Source: Galactobacter sp052108535
GTDB lineage: Bacteria; Actinomycetota; Actinomycetes; Actinomycetales; Micrococcaceae
Length of the DNA: 34,922 bases
Assembly (NCBI GenBank): GCA_052108535.1
Contig: JBQDZM010000030.1
Span: 1-34,922 of the forward strand
Direction of reading: 5' to 3'
Shown: piece after piece, positions 15,187 to 22,797 of the stretch
Position numbering within the stretch: the stretch's first letter is position 1
Layout: every line of letters starts with the position of its first letter
Translations under genes and position numbers: made by a program
Notes under the pieces: model-generated
What the model was told of the DNA's origin: nothing
The model's input: only the letters and a program-made list of their open reading frames with translations
The model's database searches: none

Positions 15187-16458
15187 GTGATCGACCTCAA
15201 GGATCTTCAGAATCAGCCCGATGCCTACCGCGCCTCGCAGGTGTCCCGCGGTGCCGACCCGGCACTCGTGGACTCCCTGCTCGCTGCAGACGAGGCGCGC
15301 CGCAGTGCGTTGAGCTCGTTCGAGTCTCTCCGTGCGGAGCAGAAGGCCTTCGGTAAGAAGGTGGCACAGGCTGCAGGCGATGAGAAGCAGGCCCTGTTGG
15401 CGCAGGTGAAGGAACTTGCCGCCAACGTGAAGGCCGCCGATGCCGCAGCAGGCGAGGCCAAGGATGAACTGGACCGGATCGCCAGGCTGCTGCCCAACCT
15501 CGTGGAGGAGGGTGTCCCGTCTGGTGGTGAGGACGACTTCGTCACCGTGAAGACCGTGGGCACCCCGCGCGATTTCGCGGCAGAGGGATTCGAGCCCCGT
15601 GACCACCTGGAGATCGGTGAGCTGCTCGGTGCCATCGACATGCAGCGCGGCGCTAAGGTCTCAGGATCCCGCTTCTACTTCTTGAAGGGCGTGGGCGTTC
15701 GCCTGGAAATGGCCCTGGTGCAGATGGGAATGGACCTAGCCCTGCGCAACGGCTTCACGCCGGTCATCACCCCCACCCTGGTGCGCCCCGAGACCATGCA
15801 GGGCACCGGTTTCGACGTGGCCCACGACGACGAGATTTACCGCCTGGAGCGCGACGACCTCTACCTGGTGGGCACCTCCGAGGTGGCCTTGGCCGGCTAC
15901 CACGCCGACGAGATCCTGGATCTCTCCGACGGCCCCATCAAGTACGCCGGCTACTCCTCCTGCTACCGCCGTGAAGCCGGTGCTGCGGGCAAGGACACCC
16001 GCGGCATCATCCGCGTGCACCAGTTCAACAAGCTGGAGATGTTCGTCTACTGCGCCCAGGAAGAGGCGCAGGAAATGCACCGCAAGATGCTGGGCTGGGA
16101 AGAGGAAATGCTGCAGGCGCTTGGCCTGTCCTACCGGGTCATCGACACCGCTGCCGGGGACCTCGGCATGTCCGCGGCCCGTAAGTTCGATTGCGAGGCC
16201 TGGGTGCCTACGCAGGAGGACTTCCGGGAACTGACCTCCACCTCCAACTGCACCACGTTCCAGGCCCGGCGCCTGAACATCCGTGAACGGGCCGATGGCA
16301 AGGGAACGCGCTCCGTTGCGACGCTGAACGGCACCCTGGCTACGACTCGTTGGATCGTCGCGATCCTGGAGAACCACCAGAACGCTGACGGTTCCGTGAC
16401 CGTTCCCGAGGCCTTGCGCCCGTACCTGGGCGGCCTCGAGGTTCTGCCGGTCCTCTGA
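15187..16458 (+). CDS. serS: serine--tRNA ligase
   Basis: The 423-residue class II synthetase charges tRNA-Ser. The N-terminal long-helix arm (about residues 1-105; QAAGDEKQALLAQVKELAAN) grips the tRNA's long variable arm. The catalytic domain shows GTSEVALAGYH, motif 2 in CYRREAGAAGKDTRGIIRVH (Arg contacts ATP), KLEMF, and motif 3 in NGTLATTRWIVAILENHQ. The frame is open about 330 codons further upstream through the lipid kinase, but homology begins at MIDLKDLQNQPDAYRAS, which fixes GTG 15187. It ends 32 bp before an excellent intrinsic terminator. No T-box or serine riboswitch is seen upstream. Confidence 0.97.
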   Translation: MIDLKDLQNQPDAYRASQVSRGADPALVDSLLAADEARRSALSSFESLRAEQKAFGKKVAQAAGDEKQALLAQVKELAANVKAADAAAGEAKDELDRIARLLPNLVEEGVPSGGEDDFVTVKTVGTPRDFAAEGFEPRDHLEIGELLGAIDMQRGAKVSGSRFYFLKGVGVRLEMALVQMGMDLALRNGFTPVITPTLVRPETMQGTGFDVAHDDEIYRLERDDLYLVGTSEVALAGYHADEILDLSDGPIKYAGYSSCYRREAGAAGKDTRGIIRVHQFNKLEMFVYCAQEEAQEMHRKMLGWEEEMLQALGLSYRVIDTAAGDLGMSAARKFDCEAWVPTQEDFRELTSTSNCTTFQARRLNIRERADGKGTRSVATLNGTLATTRWIVAILENHQNADGSVTVPEALRPYLGGLEVLPVL

Positions 16459-16466
16459 CCCTTGCC

Positions 16467-16481
16467 GGTCCCGGCGGGACC
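16467..16481 (+). repeat. small hairpin just after serS
   Basis: GGTCCC-GGC-GGGACC forms a 6-bp stem with a 3-nt loop 9 nt after the serS stop. It precedes the strong terminator and is not followed by a T-run. Confidence 0.4.
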
Positions 16482-16489
16482 GCGAACAC

Positions 16490-16539
16490 AAAGGTGCCCG
16501 ACGCGGCCAACTTGAGTTGGCGGCGTCGGGCACCTTTTT
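16490..16539. terminator. strong intrinsic terminator between serS and the CsbD gene, likely bidirectional
   Basis: The outer arms AAAGGTGCCCGACGC (16490-16504) and GCGTCGGGCACCTTT (16523-16537) are perfect complements. An inner stem, GCCAAC-TTGA-GTTGGC (16506-16521), stacks on them with one G-G mismatch, giving about 21 bp closed by a tetraloop. On the plus strand it runs into TTTTT (16535-16539), terminating serS. On the minus strand the stem ends in TTTGTG, a weaker signal, so it can also serve the convergent CsbD gene. Confidence 0.9.
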
Positions 16540-16556
16540 GCTGCTTTCAGCGGGGG

Positions 16557-16766
16557 TTACTTGCCACCCTTGAGTCCGTCGAAGACGCCCTCAACCTTTT
16601 CCTTGGCGTCCTGAAGCTTGTCTGAGGCAGAGTCCTTGGCGTCGGAGGCCTTGGCCTTGAGCTGCTCGCCGAGGCCCTCGCCTTCGGTTCCCTTGTCTCC
16701 GGTGACCTTGCCTGCGGTCTCCTTCGCCTTGCCGACGAACTCATCCTTGGAATTCTCGAAACTCAT
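16557..16766 (-). CDS. CsbD family stress-response protein
   Basis: This is a small (69 residues), very hydrophilic, Lys/Asp/Glu-rich protein of the CsbD type, with the typical DEFVGKAKETAGKVTGDKG repeat-like helix near the N-terminus and a second helical half (QLKAKASDAKDSASDKLQDA). The family is abundant in general stress responses (SigB-controlled in Bacillus), but its molecular action is unknown. It has no signal peptide. GAAGGAGG at ideal spacing before ATG suggests strong translation. It shares the terminator with serS. The upstream 274 bp contains GGAACT and GTTTC elements that could belong to an alternative-sigma promoter, but none is convincing. Confidence 0.88.
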   Translation of the reverse strand: MSFENSKDEFVGKAKETAGKVTGDKGTEGEGLGEQLKAKASDAKDSASDKLQDAKEKVEGVFDGLKGGK

Positions 16767-16875
16767 GTAGTGCCTCCTTCGTTAGGGGCGGTCACGGTTG
16801 GTGTGCCGGCCGCGCCATCGATTGAAACGGAACTCCACCATAAGCGAGTTTCAGCGAGTTCCGGGGGTGAAATCG

Positions 16876-16898
16876 GTGAACAATGCGCGAATGTTCAC
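16876..16898. promoter_or_regulatory. 7-bp inverted repeat between the CsbD and HAD genes
   Basis: GTGAACA (16876-16882) and TGTTCAC (16892-16898) flank a 9-nt centre. The site lies between divergently transcribed genes and looks like a dimeric regulator site. The rest of the 274-bp interval shows a GCGAGTTTCA/GCGAGTTCC direct repeat near 16845-16863 and no gene. Confidence 0.35.
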
Positions 16899-17040
16899 GT
16901 GGGGCTCAGGCGGTGCACAGCTTGGTTCGGGCTGTCGCGGCGGCTATTCACCGTGTGGACGCCGGATATGCGGGTGGTCTTCATGAACTGCGCGGCGTAG
17001 ATCATGGAAACCACGACCCAGGTGTGATGCACTGACAAAC

Positions 17041-17910
17041 ATGACCATCATCAATGAAACCGGCAACGATGACCGGATGACCCAGAACCAGACCACCGAC
17101 TCGGCTCCGGCAGCGATCGAGCCGAAGCTCGTCGCGCTCGACGTGGACGGGACCATCGTGGATCACGACGGACACCTCCATCCCGAGGTGCTCTCGGCCG
17201 CTCAGGCGGTCCTCGCGGCCGGCCACCAAGTGGTGATCTCCACCGGACGTAGCATCGGCGCGGCACTGCCCGTGGCGGAAGTCCTCGGTATCGATACGGG
17301 CTACATCGTGTGCGCCAACGGCGGTATGACCGTTCGCCTGAACCCTGTTTTCGAGGACGGCTACGAGGTCGTCAACCAGCGGCTCTTCGATCCGGTTCCG
17401 GCGTTGTTGGCCGTCCGCGACGTCCTTCCCGCCGCCAAGTACGCCGTGGAGACCGCGACCGGCGAGTTCCTTTCTACCGAACGTTTCCAGGACCCGAGCT
17501 TCGGGGCTCCTGCGCGCGCCGTCCCGTTCGACGATCTGCTGATCTCGGATGCGGTGCGGATGGTCGTCTTCTCCGTGGACGACGACGCGGAGGATTTCGG
17601 TCGGGCGGTCGAGTCGATCGGCCTTCACGGCGTCACCTACTCGGTCGGGTTCACGGCGTGGCTGGATATCGCGGCCCGCGGCGTCACCAAGGCCTCCGCA
17701 CTGGAACGTCTGCGCTCCCGGCTCGGTATCGACCGTTCCGCCACCGTGGCCGTGGGCGATGGCCGCAACGACATTGAGATGTTGGGTTGGGCCCATCGGG
17801 GTGTGGCCATGGGGCAGGCTCCGGACGAGGTGAAGCTTGCGGCGGACGAGGTCACCGGCGCGGTCGAGGAGCATGGGCTGGCGACCGTGCTGAATTCTCT
17901 GGTGGCCTGA
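17041..17910 (+). CDS. HAD-superfamily phosphatase (Cof type)
   Basis: The 289-residue protein has motif I LVALDVDGTIVDHDG (Asp34 nucleophile, Asp36 acid/base), motif II VISTGRSIGAALP, the Lys of motif III in KASALERLRSRLGI, and motif IV VAVGDGRNDIEMLGW. It is a second Cof-like sugar/metabolite phosphatase, distinct from the one at 4555. The start is uncertain: neither ATG 17041 nor ATG 17077 (codon 13) has a Shine-Dalgarno sequence. The latter is preceded by AACGAT and 6 nt, a weak leaderless pattern, and gives an N-terminus nearer the family length. The substrate is unknown. It converges with the minus-strand HTH gene. Confidence 0.88.
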   Translation: MTIINETGNDDRMTQNQTTDSAPAAIEPKLVALDVDGTIVDHDGHLHPEVLSAAQAVLAAGHQVVISTGRSIGAALPVAEVLGIDTGYIVCANGGMTVRLNPVFEDGYEVVNQRLFDPVPALLAVRDVLPAAKYAVETATGEFLSTERFQDPSFGAPARAVPFDDLLISDAVRMVVFSVDDDAEDFGRAVESIGLHGVTYSVGFTAWLDIAARGVTKASALERLRSRLGIDRSATVAVGDGRNDIEMLGWAHRGVAMGQAPDEVKLAADEVTGAVEEHGLATVLNSLVA

Positions 17911-17964
17911 CCCGTTTTCAGGCGTCGGGTCCGGGTTGCCTTATGCGCCCAGCTCGGCACCCGC

Positions 17965-18005
17965 ATCCGACGGAGGTACCCCGTTCCGGGTTCGCCGTGT
18001 CGGAT
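17965..18005. terminator. possible weak hairpin between convergent genes
   Basis: ATCCGAC (17965-17971) and GTCGGAT (17999-18005) are complementary across a 27-nt loop, in the gap between the HAD gene and the convergent HTH gene. There is no T-run, and terminator activity is only a suggestion. Confidence 0.2.
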
Positions 18006-18014
18006 ACGGGGACC

Positions 18015-18662
18015 TCACTCGACGGCGAAGGCTGCCAGGCGGAGAAGGAGTGCCGCGGCTGCACGTCCCTCCGTCTCCTGGGAGACCCGCGCCCGAGCCA
18101 TGGTCTGCGAAACAGCTTGAACACTGACACCGAGCGCTGCGGCGATGGCCTTCTGCTGGCCTCTGACCCCAGGGATCACCAGGTCCACGACCTCCCAGTC
18201 CGCCTTGGATCGGGCGGCCACCACATCCCCGAGTAAGCGCAGGACGCCCTGCGCCGCCGCTGCCGATTCGGGCGCTGGGGGGACTCCGTCGAAGGTCACC
18301 CCCGCTGGCCCGGCCTCCACCTGTACCGGCATGGGGATGCGTAGCGCCGCCTCGGATGCCCGACGGGAGCGGGACGGACCCGCTCCGGCTAGCGCCTCGC
18401 CGTCTGGCAGGACGGCTCCGACGCCGATGCCGATGGCCCAGGTGCGCTTCCCCCGACCGTCAGCTCCGGCTCCGAACCGTAGCGCCTTCACGGTTGCGGT
18501 CACGGCTGCCTCCGGTGACTCCACCACGCCCACGGCCTGGGAACCGAAGGTACGACGGAACGCATGGCCAGTCTCGCCGACATCGATCGACTCGATGGCA
18601 TTGAGGAGTTCGGGGACGCGATCGTGGTCGGGGGTGCGCTGCGTGATGGTCAGGGTGAACAC
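18015..18662 (-). CDS. SatD-like protein with C-terminal helix-turn-helix
   Basis: I do not recognise this 215-residue protein with certainty. Residues 1-110 look like an alpha/beta domain (FTLTITQRTPDHDRVPELLN, then TWAIGIGVGAVL). Residues 155-190 read DWEVVDLVIPGVRGQQKAIA followed by ALGVSVQAVSQTMARA, a clear HTH in the context seen in SatD-family and sigma-70-region-4-like proteins. It is rich in Ala with no membrane segment. A regulator or sensor role is inferred from the HTH only. The start is GTG, with GGTGA immediately upstream as the only possible ribosome-binding site. It follows the metallopeptidase/DUF2786 gene by 32 nt on the same strand, so the two form an operon. Confidence 0.65.
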   Translation of the reverse strand: MFTLTITQRTPDHDRVPELLNAIESIDVGETGHAFRRTFGSQAVGVVESPEAAVTATVKALRFGAGADGRGKRTWAIGIGVGAVLPDGEALAGAGPSRSRRASEAALRIPMPVQVEAGPAGVTFDGVPPAPESAAAAQGVLRLLGDVVAARSKADWEVVDLVIPGVRGQQKAIAAALGVSVQAVSQTMARARVSQETEGRAAAALLLRLAAFAVE

Positions 18663-18694
18663 GTCACCAGTGTTGCAGGTGGCGGCAAACCGAA

Positions 18695-20233
18695 TCAGGC
18701 GCCCAGTTCGCGTTCGCTTCCCAGGGAAGCCTGTTCTGCGGCATCCTGCCCGGCCAATGCGGTACCCGGTGCCTTGTATACGGCGTCCGACGGTTGGCGC
18801 CAGCTGCGGCGGATTCGACGCGCTTCCACCATGGCCTTGAAGGCATCCGTCACCGCGATTTCACGGTCCCGCAGCGCCAACTCGACGCCGGCCACAGTAC
18901 CGAGTTCTTGGGCTTCGCCGCCGCTCGGTTGGGCGTAGGACCTCAAACCGGGGTCCCGGGTGTCCCTCGGGTGCTGCTGACCGCGACCGATTCCCCTGGG
19001 TGATGCCTGACCGTCTGGCGTTGGCGCCAAGGGCGCCCCGTCCTGCGAGCCGTCCCAGTCGTGATCACCGGCCCAGTCACGACCACCGTCGGGGCCCAGA
19101 CCCATCGGATGGGTGTCTTGGGCCTCCCGAGCAGCGGCCTTCTGGACTTCCTGCGTCATGGCTTCATCCCGGACCTTGATCAGTCGCCTGGTCATCTGGT
19201 TCCCGAACTCCCCGAAGAACGCGTTCTTCCGAGTGATCGTGGCGATCTTCTTGCGCTGCCCGGAGCGGCTCATGTACGCGTACTCCACCGGGTTGAGCGC
19301 CAAGTGTGCCTCCCAAGCCGCCTGCATCTGTCTGGAAAGCGAGTAGAAGAGCTGTTTGGCGAGCTCAATGTCCTCCCGGAATCCCAGCATGGTCATCGAG
19401 GTGTTCCCGTAGGCCACCGTGCCCTTGAGGTTGTTGGCGTGCATGATGCCCGTCATCAGATTTACGTGGCACCACAGGCTGCGCTGCCCGGGCTCTCCGA
19501 TCTGCAGGGTCTCCTCGACCGGTCCGGCGGAGAACTCCTGGTCGGTGGTCCGTGCCCGCAACACCGCGAGCGCAACCTGGTGCCGAGTAGCGAGGCGTTG
19601 TACACGTTCCATGCAGATGTCGCGTTCGGCCTCAGAGTCGGTGGCCTCCGCCTGAGCCAGCAGCCGACGCATGGTCTCCAGCGTGCGTTCGTCCACGCTG
19701 AACCCGACCACACTCAGGCCCCTGCTCTCGTATGCCCGCAGCAGCATGCCCGCGATTTCAGGGACGTCGATCGCTTCAAGTAGTCGCAGGAAGGTGGCCC
19801 GGAACGTGGCCCCGTGGTCCCCGTCCTGTGCGTCTCCGGCCAGGTGATGGGCCAGTTCGTGCCACACCACGGACGCGCGTAAGGCCCAGCTACCCGCTAC
19901 AAGATCGTCGGGGATGGCGATGGTCAGATTCTCGGGTTCGTAGTGTGCGGCGCGGTCGCCCCTCCGAGCCCGCACTCGGGGGACGTCGTGTTGCCGACCG
20001 GAGAAGTCCACTCCCGTCGAGACGAGATGATCGCAGATCCGACCCACGTAGACGCCCACCTCGTCAGGTGAGGAGAAGCGCGGTTCGGTCTCCGGGCGGT
20101 AGTGGCTACCGAGGAACTCGATCCCCGTGCCAGACCCGTCTGCGGCGCGAGCCAACTCATCCAGGCAGAGCCTCACATCCGCCTCAGCCGCATACACCGC
20201 CGTCTGGTCCGGATCCTGCTGTGTCCCCATCAT
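18695..20233 (-). CDS. HExxH metallopeptidase-like / DUF2786 fusion protein
   Basis: The 512-residue protein joins two uncharacterised modules. Residues 10-165 form a zincin-like domain with VVWHELAHHL (His125, Glu126, His129) and a probable third ligand, His140, in GDHGATFRATFL. This resembles the mycobacterial Rv0185-type HExxH family (TIGR04338, from memory). Residues about 184-225 (TLETMRRLLAQAEATDSEAE) are a DUF2786 module, followed by about 150 residues of mixed structure and a low-complexity Gly/Asp/Gln-rich linker at about 390-450. Function is unknown. ATG 20233 was chosen because GAAAGGG sits 5 nt upstream; a GTG two codons earlier overlaps that site. It probably forms an operon with the downstream HTH gene. 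Confidence 0.8.
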   Translation of the reverse strand: MMGTQQDPDQTAVYAAEADVRLCLDELARAADGSGTGIEFLGSHYRPETEPRFSSPDEVGVYVGRICDHLVSTGVDFSGRQHDVPRVRARRGDRAAHYEPENLTIAIPDDLVAGSWALRASVVWHELAHHLAGDAQDGDHGATFRATFLRLLEAIDVPEIAGMLLRAYESRGLSVVGFSVDERTLETMRRLLAQAEATDSEAERDICMERVQRLATRHQVALAVLRARTTDQEFSAGPVEETLQIGEPGQRSLWCHVNLMTGIMHANNLKGTVAYGNTSMTMLGFREDIELAKQLFYSLSRQMQAAWEAHLALNPVEYAYMSRSGQRKKIATITRKNAFFGEFGNQMTRRLIKVRDEAMTQEVQKAAAREAQDTHPMGLGPDGGRDWAGDHDWDGSQDGAPLAPTPDGQASPRGIGRGQQHPRDTRDPGLRSYAQPSGGEAQELGTVAGVELALRDREIAVTDAFKAMVEARRIRRSWRQPSDAVYKAPGTALAGQDAAEQASLGSERELGA

Positions 20234-20243
20234 CTGCACCCTT

Positions 20244-20273
20244 TCTGCTCCGACTCAGTCCTGCTCCGACTCA
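20244..20273. repeat. 16-bp-period tandem repeat upstream of the HExxH/DUF2786 gene
   Basis: CTGCTCCGACTCAG occurs at 20244-20257 and 20260-20273. The first copy lies about 11 bp upstream of the metallopeptidase gene's start, just beyond its ribosome-binding site, so it falls in the 5' untranslated or promoter region. Confidence 0.6.
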
Positions 20274-20382
20274 GCGCCCCGCGACCTTCTGGCGGGAGCG
20301 CCCCCAGCGCCGTCCCAGCACCCTATCGTTACTCCTCGTCCCGCCGCTGGCGTTATCCACAGGGCGGCCTGGACCCGTGGCG

Positions 20383-20438
20383 CGTGCTCTCGAATGTGCC
20401 CACGTTCTCGGATTGGCCCGCGTTTTCGGATATGAGGC
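20383..20438. repeat. degenerate 18-20-bp tandem repeat, three copies
   Basis: Three units start with CGT at 20383, 20403 and 20421, and contain CTCTCGAATGTGCC, TCTCGGATTGGCCC and TTTCGGATATGAGG. The copies are diverged but keep spacing and the central TCGRAT core. They lie about 150-200 bp upstream of the metallopeptidase gene. Confidence 0.45.
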
Positions 20439-20462
20439 ACCGAAGCAGCGCCGCATATCCGA
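20426..20462. promoter_or_regulatory. 9-bp inverted repeat
   Basis: TCGGATATG (20426-20434) and CATATCCGA (20454-20462) are exact reverse complements with a 19-nt spacer. The left arm is part of the third tandem-repeat unit. It could be an operator or hairpin. Confidence 0.4.
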
Positions 20463-20510
20463 GTTCAGGGGCAAAACCGACGGAAAGTCTGGGGGAGGCG
20501 GCGACGCAGC

Positions 20511-20552
20511 CGCCCAGGGAGGACGCACAGACGCCCAGGGAGGACGCGCAGA
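20511..20552. repeat. 21-bp tandem duplication
   Basis: Two 21-bp units, 20511-20531 and 20532-20552, differ at one base (the A/G in GGACGCRCAGA). The start of a third copy (CGCCCGCG) runs into the hairpin downstream of ppa. Confidence 0.7.
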
Positions 20553-20588
20553 CGCCCGCGTCCCCACGGAAGTGGGCACGCGGGCGTC
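20551..20588 (-). terminator. GC-rich hairpin downstream of ppa
   Basis: The arms 20551-20567 and 20572-20588 are complementary over 17 bp with one mismatch and a GGAA tetraloop. Read on the minus strand it follows the ppa stop by about 70 nt. No T-run follows, so termination would be factor-assisted or of the T-poor type described in Actinobacteria. Confidence 0.5.
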
Positions 20589-20659
20589 GGGCACAAGACA
20601 ACGGAGGTCAGTGAGCGCGGCGTTACAGTGAGCGCGGCCGTTCAACGATCCCCAGTCGG

Positions 20660-21148
20660 TCAGTGGCCCTCGGTCTTGAAGCGCTCGATGGAGTCGGCGA
20701 GTTCCTTCTCGGCGGCCTCACGGCCCGCCCAACCCTCGGCCTTGACCCACTTGCCGGGCTCCAGATCCTTGTAACGGGTGAAGAAGTGCTCGATCTCCTT
20801 CTTGGTCCACTCGTCCACGTCTTCGATCTCCTGGATGTGGTCGTAGCGCTTGTCCGCGGGGACGCAGAGCACCTTGGCGTCCGGTCCGCCGTCATCGGTC
20901 ATGTTGAACACGCCGACCGGGCGGGCCTCGACGATGACGCCGGGGACCAGGTCGACGCCGGGGAGCCAGACCATGGCATCCAGCGGATCGCCATCCAGGC
21001 CAAGGGTGTCGTCGAAGTAGCCGTAGGCGGTGGGGTACTGCATCGGGGTGAACAGGACGCGGTCAAGGCGCAGGCGGCCGGACTCGTGGTCGATCTCGTA
21101 CTTGACGCGTGATCCTGCCGGGATCTCAATGGTGACGTCGTGCTCCAT
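20660..21148 (-). CDS. ppa: inorganic pyrophosphatase (family I)
   Basis: The 162-residue cytosolic enzyme hydrolyses pyrophosphate to two phosphates and pulls biosynthetic reactions forward. The signature DGDPLDAMVWLPG holds the Mg2+-binding aspartates. VKYEIDHESGRLRLDR supplies the active-site Glu and Arg/Lys, and DDGGPDAKVLCVPADKRYDH the remaining metal ligands and substrate lysines. A longer in-frame start at 21187 is possible, but AGGAAGAGG just before ATG 21148 and the first conserved residues (MEHDVTIEIPAGSR) set the start used here. It is divergent from dacB, the arrangement I recall in related actinobacteria. Confidence 0.96.
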   Translation of the reverse strand: MEHDVTIEIPAGSRVKYEIDHESGRLRLDRVLFTPMQYPTAYGYFDDTLGLDGDPLDAMVWLPGVDLVPGVIVEARPVGVFNMTDDGGPDAKVLCVPADKRYDHIQEIEDVDEWTKKEIEHFFTRYKDLEPGKWVKAEGWAGREAAEKELADSIERFKTEGH

Positions 21149-21220
21149 GTGTCCTCTTCCTGTCTGCGCAGCCCTCAGGGGCCGCACTCATGTGACGCTC
21201 TGGCGCGATGGAAAGCGCAC

Positions 21221-21226
21221 TAGGCT
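21221..21226 (+). promoter_or_regulatory. candidate -10 box for dacB
   Basis: TAGGCT lies about 69 nt before the dacB start in the 146-bp interval divergent from ppa. No matching -35 element at 16-19 nt is evident. Confidence 0.25.
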
Positions 21227-21294
21227 TGTGGTTCGCAGGTCATTCTACTTTTCCGCGCAGATGGTGTCGGACACGTGTTTGGAGAGGAGCCCGG

Positions 21295-22680
21295 ATGCGT
21301 AAGGGCGTAGGGGTCACGTACGGGGTCCTGGTCGGCGCACTCGGCGCGGGCCTGGTGGCCTGGCACGTGGTTGCACCGGAGGATCCGGCCACGAAGGCAC
21401 AGGTCCAGGTTTCGCCCCTGCCCAGTGCGGCGCAGCCGCCGTGGGGAGCCTCGGGTGCCGAGGCGCCGCTTCCCAGCGCGGATGCTTTGGATTCCGCGGT
21501 CTCCTCCGCCTTGGCTGGGCGGCCGGGGACGTATGCGGTCTCCGTCGTTGACGTGGTCACCGGAAAGTCCCTGGTGGATCAGGACGGCACGGACGCTGGC
21601 GTGCCGGCCTCCTCCTTGAAGCTGCTGACCGGCACGGCCGCGCTGGGGACCTTGGGGCATGAGGCTCGTTTCGACACGTCGGCCGTACTGGACGGCGACC
21701 AGGTGTGGTTGGTCGGCGGGGGCGACGTCCTATTGGGTGCAGGCGAGTCGGACGACTCCGCGGTCAACGGCCATGCCGGCCTGGGAACCCTGGCACAGAA
21801 GACCGTGGCCGCCCTGAAAAAGCGGGGCGTCCATGGGCAGATCAACGTAGGCCTGGACTCCAGCATGTTCCCTGGGCCGGGACTCAACCCTGATTGGGCG
21901 GCCGATCTGGTCACCATGCACAACATCACCGAGGTGCAGACACCTGCCATGTATGCGGGCAGGGCGGATGCTGCGAACCACTCCGAGGTGGTGCGCAATC
22001 CCGCCTCCGCGGCCCGCCAGACGTTTGTGACCCGCCTCCAGGAAGCCGCCGAGGATGAGGGCCTCGACCTGACGTTCCTGATCGGTGAGACGCGGGACGG
22101 CGCGGACGGGGCTGAAGGGGCCTCAGGGGACACGCTCGCGAAGGTTTCCTCCGCGAGCGTCATTCAGCAGCTGGAGTACATGGAGACCCACTCGGACAAC
22201 TACCTCGCTGAGTCCTTCGGCAGGTTGGTGGCCGTGGAGTCCGGGCAGCCTGGGGACATCGACGGGGCCACGTCCGCGGTGAGTGCGGCCGTGGCAGAGC
22301 TGGGCGTGGACACCACCGGCCTGGACATGAAGGACACCTCGGGGCTGGCCGCCACGAACCAGGTCTCCCCGTCCACCTTGGCTCACCTGCTGGCCGTGAC
22401 GCAGACCAGCCCCAACGCAAACCTGCGGGACCTGTCCCGCTTGCTGCCGGCTTCCGGGGTGTCTGGCACGCTGTCCAACCGGCTTGCGGGTTGGGACACC
22501 AAGGGGCTGATCCGCGCCAAGACCGGAACCCTCGCGGACGTGATCTCCTTGTCAGGAATTGTCACTACGCGCGACGGGCGGTTGTTAAGTTTTTCGGTGA
22601 TGTCCTCCGACGTCACCGGCGTGCTGGATGAGGCCCGCGCCGCCACCGATGCGGTGGCCCAGGCGCTGTTGGAGGGCTGA
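21295..22680 (+). CDS. dacB: D-alanyl-D-alanine carboxypeptidase/endopeptidase (PBP4, peptidase S13)
   Basis: The 461-residue penicillin-binding protein trims or cleaves peptidoglycan peptides outside the membrane. Its active-site motifs are SxxK at Ser106-Lys109 (PASSLKL), SxN at Ser300-Asn302 (HSDNYLAES) and KTG at Lys409 (RAKTGTLADV). An N-terminal hydrophobic segment (residues about 7-26, VTYGVLVGALGAGLVAWHV) acts as signal or anchor, followed by a Pro/Ala-rich linker. GAGAGGAG at 21282-21289 supports ATG 21295; the upstream in-frame extension lacks such support. In related genomes I recall this gene directly followed by the zincin and tilS found here at 32.4-34.8 kb. Confidence 0.94.
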   Translation: MRKGVGVTYGVLVGALGAGLVAWHVVAPEDPATKAQVQVSPLPSAAQPPWGASGAEAPLPSADALDSAVSSALAGRPGTYAVSVVDVVTGKSLVDQDGTDAGVPASSLKLLTGTAALGTLGHEARFDTSAVLDGDQVWLVGGGDVLLGAGESDDSAVNGHAGLGTLAQKTVAALKKRGVHGQINVGLDSSMFPGPGLNPDWAADLVTMHNITEVQTPAMYAGRADAANHSEVVRNPASAARQTFVTRLQEAAEDEGLDLTFLIGETRDGADGAEGASGDTLAKVSSASVIQQLEYMETHSDNYLAESFGRLVAVESGQPGDIDGATSAVSAAVAELGVDTTGLDMKDTSGLAATNQVSPSTLAHLLAVTQTSPNANLRDLSRLLPASGVSGTLSNRLAGWDTKGLIRAKTGTLADVISLSGIVTTRDGRLLSFSVMSSDVTGVLDEARAATDAVAQALLEG

Positions 22681-22691
22681 CGCAAACGGCA

Positions 22692-22720
22692 TTGCCAACC
22701 TGTGGGCTCGGTCATAGTCT
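22692..22720 (+). promoter_or_regulatory. promoter of the PIG-L deacetylase gene
   Basis: TTGCCA (22692-22697), a 17-nt spacer and TAGTCT (22715-22720) make the best -35/-10 pair seen in this window. The transcript would have a leader of about 70 nt before ATG 22798, containing GGTTT...AAACC, which can pair. Confidence 0.5.
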
Positions 22721-22797
22721 GATGGTGTCAGGTTTCGTTGGGGTCCTGGACAAACCAGGTTCCGCGCAACCATCACTCGTCCGCGGGAAGAGCCTCC

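Larger units (their letters stand above)
20240..20659. other. 420-bp repeat-rich intergenic region
   Basis: No gene is supported; short open frames here are Arg/Pro-rich and lack ribosome-binding sites. The interval holds the 16-bp tandem repeat, a degenerate 18-20-bp triplicate (20383-20438), an inverted repeat (20426-20462), a 21-bp tandem duplication (20511-20552) and a long hairpin (20551-20588). Confidence 0.6.
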
